16,600 nucleotides of DNA. Source: CAZEAN01 sp964510225 (GTDB lineage Bacteria > Planctomycetota > Planctomycetia > Isosphaerales > Isosphaeraceae). The stretch is from positions 1 through 16,600 of the forward strand of contig CAZEAN010000127.1 in NCBI GenBank assembly GCA_964510225.1, in the 5' to 3' direction. The position numbers and the translations under genes are program-made. The notes beneath the pieces are model-generated. The model had not been told where the DNA came from and did not search any database. It saw only the letters and a program-made list of their open reading frames with translations. Below are positions 15,180-16,600 of this stretch, in pieces. The first letter of the stretch is position 1. The number at the start of each line of letters is the position of its first letter.

Positions 15180-15890
15180 ATGGTCGTTTCAGCCGGCGCT
15201 AGTGCAACCTCAAAACTCTGGTTCCTCAAGCGTTGTGATCTTTTCGAACGACTGACGGAAGATCAGGAACAACGGCTTGAGAGCCGTGCTGGCTTCCGGC
15301 GGTTTGCGAAGGGAGATCTGATCTATTTTCCTGGTGAGCCGGGTCGAAGCGTTCTTGTTGTTGCCAGTGGTCGTGTGAAAATTAAGCGGATTACACCCGA
15401 GGGTAAGGAGACGATCCTTGCCTTCATCGACGAGGGAGAAGTCTTTGGTGAACTCGCTGTCGTCGATGACCAACCACGGGATGACTATGCCGAAGCCTCC
15501 GAGGCCTCCGAAGTTCTCTCGATCGATCGTGACGATATGATTTGGCTGATGGAACATAGCCCGAAGATCTCGATCGGTCTCACACGACTCCTTGGCCTCC
15601 GCCGTCGTCGGATCGAGGCAAGACTGCAGAACATCCTCTTCCGGTCCCATCGAGAGCGAGTCGCAGCGTTGCTCTTGGAACTCATTGAATCGCATGGGGT
15701 CGAGGGGGTTGAAGGTTGGGTGATCCGCCTCCGACTCTCCCATCAAGATCTAGCGGGACTGATTGGCTCGGCACGTGAGACAGTGACTCTCACTCTCGGT
15801 CGATTACAGTTAGAAGGGCTCATCAAGGTTAAACGCCGATCAATTACCGTGGTTGATCGTGAGGGGCTCGCTCAGGCTGCGAATCCCTAA
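15180..15890 (+). CDS. Crp/Fnr-family transcription regulator
   Basis: A regulator of 236 residues. Residues about 20-135 form a cyclic-nucleotide-binding-like barrel: LFERLTEDQEQ, GDLIYFPGEPGRSVLVVASGRVKI and GEVFGELAVVDDQPRDDYAEA. The GEL motif is kept, but the Arg-Ser that contacts the cAMP phosphate in Crp is replaced by Asp-Asp, so cAMP is unlikely to be the signal. There is no Fnr-type N-terminal Cys cluster. A long dimerisation helix leads to the winged helix near 180-225 (LSHQDLAGLIGSARETVTLTLGRLQLEGLI), with the classic R-E-T-V recognition helix. ATG 15180 has GGAG five bases upstream and gives the usual length. TTG 15081, also with a GGAG, would add 33 residues. It may control the upstream exported protein gene, 140 bases away. 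Confidence 0.92.
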   Translation: MVVSAGASATSKLWFLKRCDLFERLTEDQEQRLESRAGFRRFAKGDLIYFPGEPGRSVLVVASGRVKIKRITPEGKETILAFIDEGEVFGELAVVDDQPRDDYAEASEASEVLSIDRDDMIWLMEHSPKISIGLTRLLGLRRRRIEARLQNILFRSHRERVAALLLELIESHGVEGVEGWVIRLRLSHQDLAGLIGSARETVTLTLGRLQLEGLIKVKRRSITVVDREGLAQAANP

Positions 15891-16034
15891 AGGCTGTCAT
15901 GGGTTTTACCAGCTTCGCCTCTCACCCAGGATCTTCGGGTCCCGCTCCGCTTCATCGGTGGACTCAAGGAACAGCCCAGCGCCGTGGTCCTCAACGGACG
16001 GATCCTGCAGACGACCCCTTCAAGTGTTGCACGG

Positions 16035-16055
16035 GCCGGCTCCGATGGAGCCAGC
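16035..16055. terminator. Hairpin between the convergent Crp-type and dehydratase genes
   Basis: GGCTCC (16038-16043) and GGAGCC (16047-16052) pair around a GAT loop. After one C-A mismatch the stem extends by two more pairs. It lies between two genes that converge, where a two-way terminator is expected, but no T-run follows on either side. Confidence 0.35.
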
Positions 16056-16090
16056 TCGCAAGGATGTCTGGGAAAAGTCTGTAACAGCCT

Positions 16091-16438
16091 CTAGCTGATT
16101 CGATTGATCTTGGCCGCCAAGATAAAATCATTCTCTGATAAACCACCAATCGCATGAGTCCAGAGTTCGATTGAGACAAAACGATACCTGACGAGATGGA
16201 GATCAGGATGATGGCCATCCTCTTCGGCGATCGCTGCGACCTCGTTGAAGAATCTGATCGCTTCCATGAAATCCTTAAATGACCATTCGCGAGCGATTCG
16301 GCGCCCCTCATCTGTAAGTTCCCAGCCAGGGACGCTTGGCAACAAAGCCGACGCCTCTCCGACTGACAACATCGGGACGCCCCCTTCACAGGGCACGCAT
16401 TTTTTTGCAACAAGTTGATCTGTGGTCAACATACCCAT
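16091..16438 (-). CDS. phhB: Pterin-4a-carbinolamine dehydratase
   Basis: The enzyme dehydrates 4a-hydroxytetrahydropterin, recycling the pterin cofactor of aromatic amino acid hydroxylases. In bacteria lacking those enzymes it may serve other pterin or folate steps. The 115-residue protein has the family signature EEDGHHPD at 72-79 with H76, H77 and P78, and TH at 94-95, giving the active-site histidines. The N-terminal KKCVPCEGG with its Cys pair, and PGWELTDEG at 37-45, are common in bacterial and plastid forms. On the minus strand AGGAGG lies eight bases before ATG 16438, so the start is firm. No phenylalanine hydroxylase gene is in the window. It converges with the Crp-type gene and is divergent from tRNA-Lys. 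Confidence 0.94.
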   Translation of the reverse strand: MGMLTTDQLVAKKCVPCEGGVPMLSVGEASALLPSVPGWELTDEGRRIAREWSFKDFMEAIRFFNEVAAIAEEDGHHPDLHLVRYRFVSIELWTHAIGGLSENDFILAAKINRIS

Positions 16439-16446
16439 GGCGCCAA

Positions 16447-16452
16447 CCTCCT
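16447..16452 (-). promoter_or_regulatory. Strong ribosome-binding site of phhB
   Basis: AGGAGG on the minus strand lies eight bases before ATG 16438 and settles the start. Confidence 0.8.
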
Positions 16453-16473
16453 ATCGAAATTGAACAGGGACGC

Positions 16474-16502
16474 TTGATCGTAAATCCTTATCAGACTATC
16501 GT
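16474..16502 (+). promoter_or_regulatory. Possible promoter of tRNA-Lys
   Basis: TTGATC (16474-16479) and TATCGT (16497-16502) each match four of six consensus bases, with the ideal 17-base gap. The pair lies 39 bases before the tRNA. The match is moderate and could arise by chance. Confidence 0.35.
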
Positions 16503-16541
16503 AGAGTCAGCTACAACATCGTGAAACCTATCTCACTCTAA

Positions 16542-16600
<59 letters not shown>

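Noticed and set aside
15210..15746. 178-codon ORF antisense to the Crp-type regulator
   Set aside because: The sense strand holds an unmistakable Crp/Fnr protein; the antisense product has no domain or start signal.
15899..16084. 61-codon ORF between the Crp-type and dehydratase genes
   Set aside because: No ribosome site, Pro/Arg/Ser-rich composition as in random GC-rich frames, and no recognisable motif.
15891..16090. Small stable RNA (SRP RNA or similar) in the convergent gap
   Set aside because: The short GGCTCC/GGAGCC hairpin is the only structure; the conserved SRP loop sequences are absent.
15891..16094. Open frame in register with the Crp-type gene after its stop
   Set aside because: It reads somewhat protein-like (LRVPLRFIGGLKEQPSAVV) but has no ATG and no ribosome site. 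The Crp-type protein is already of full family length, so a read-through tail is unlikely.

Overview
The window looks like a chromosomal segment from a member of the Planctomycetota. The evidence is a YTV-type tandem-repeat protein at the left edge, a secreted protein with a PEP-CTERM tail, mid-range G+C, and dense housekeeping genes mixed with envelope-glycan genes. No genus can be assigned from the sequence. No transposase, integrase, phage gene, CRISPR array or origin is visible.

Layout. 1-451: C-terminal part of a 16-residue (48 bp) repeat protein, interrupted by an in-frame TAA. 760-5786: nuoL and nuoM (proton-pumping membrane subunits of complex I), then selD. The selD gene carries an in-frame UGA at the catalytic position (codon 17) and is read here as a selenoprotein starting at 4728. 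Ordinary ORF calling would start it at 4803 and lose the active site. 6110-6943: PEP-CTERM exported protein. 6986-7606 (minus): peptide deformylase. 7885-13811: six genes on one strand behind a recognisable promoter. They are a putative GT-B-like protein, a GT2 glycosyltransferase, a methyltransferase-like protein with a coiled-coil tail, a zinc-ribbon methyltransferase, a GtrB/DPM-type membrane glycosyltransferase and a second methyltransferase. They probably build or modify a cell-surface glycan. 14099-15040: exported protein with three YHS-like CxxC repeats and a fourth CxxC in a C-terminal domain. 15180-15890: Crp/Fnr-type regulator. 16091-16438 (minus): pterin-4a-carbinolamine dehydratase. 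16542-16600: start of tRNA-Lys(CUU), cut by the window edge.

How the genes work together. NuoL and NuoM keep the charged residues of their proton channels and belong to a complex I whose other subunits lie elsewhere. SelD makes selenophosphate, the selenium donor for selenocysteine, and appears itself to need selenocysteine. The genome should therefore encode SelA, SelB and tRNA-Sec outside this window. The glycan cluster is the least understood part, because its first and third genes have no confident family. The triple-CxxC exported protein next to a Crp-type regulator is a second candidate for something poorly described.
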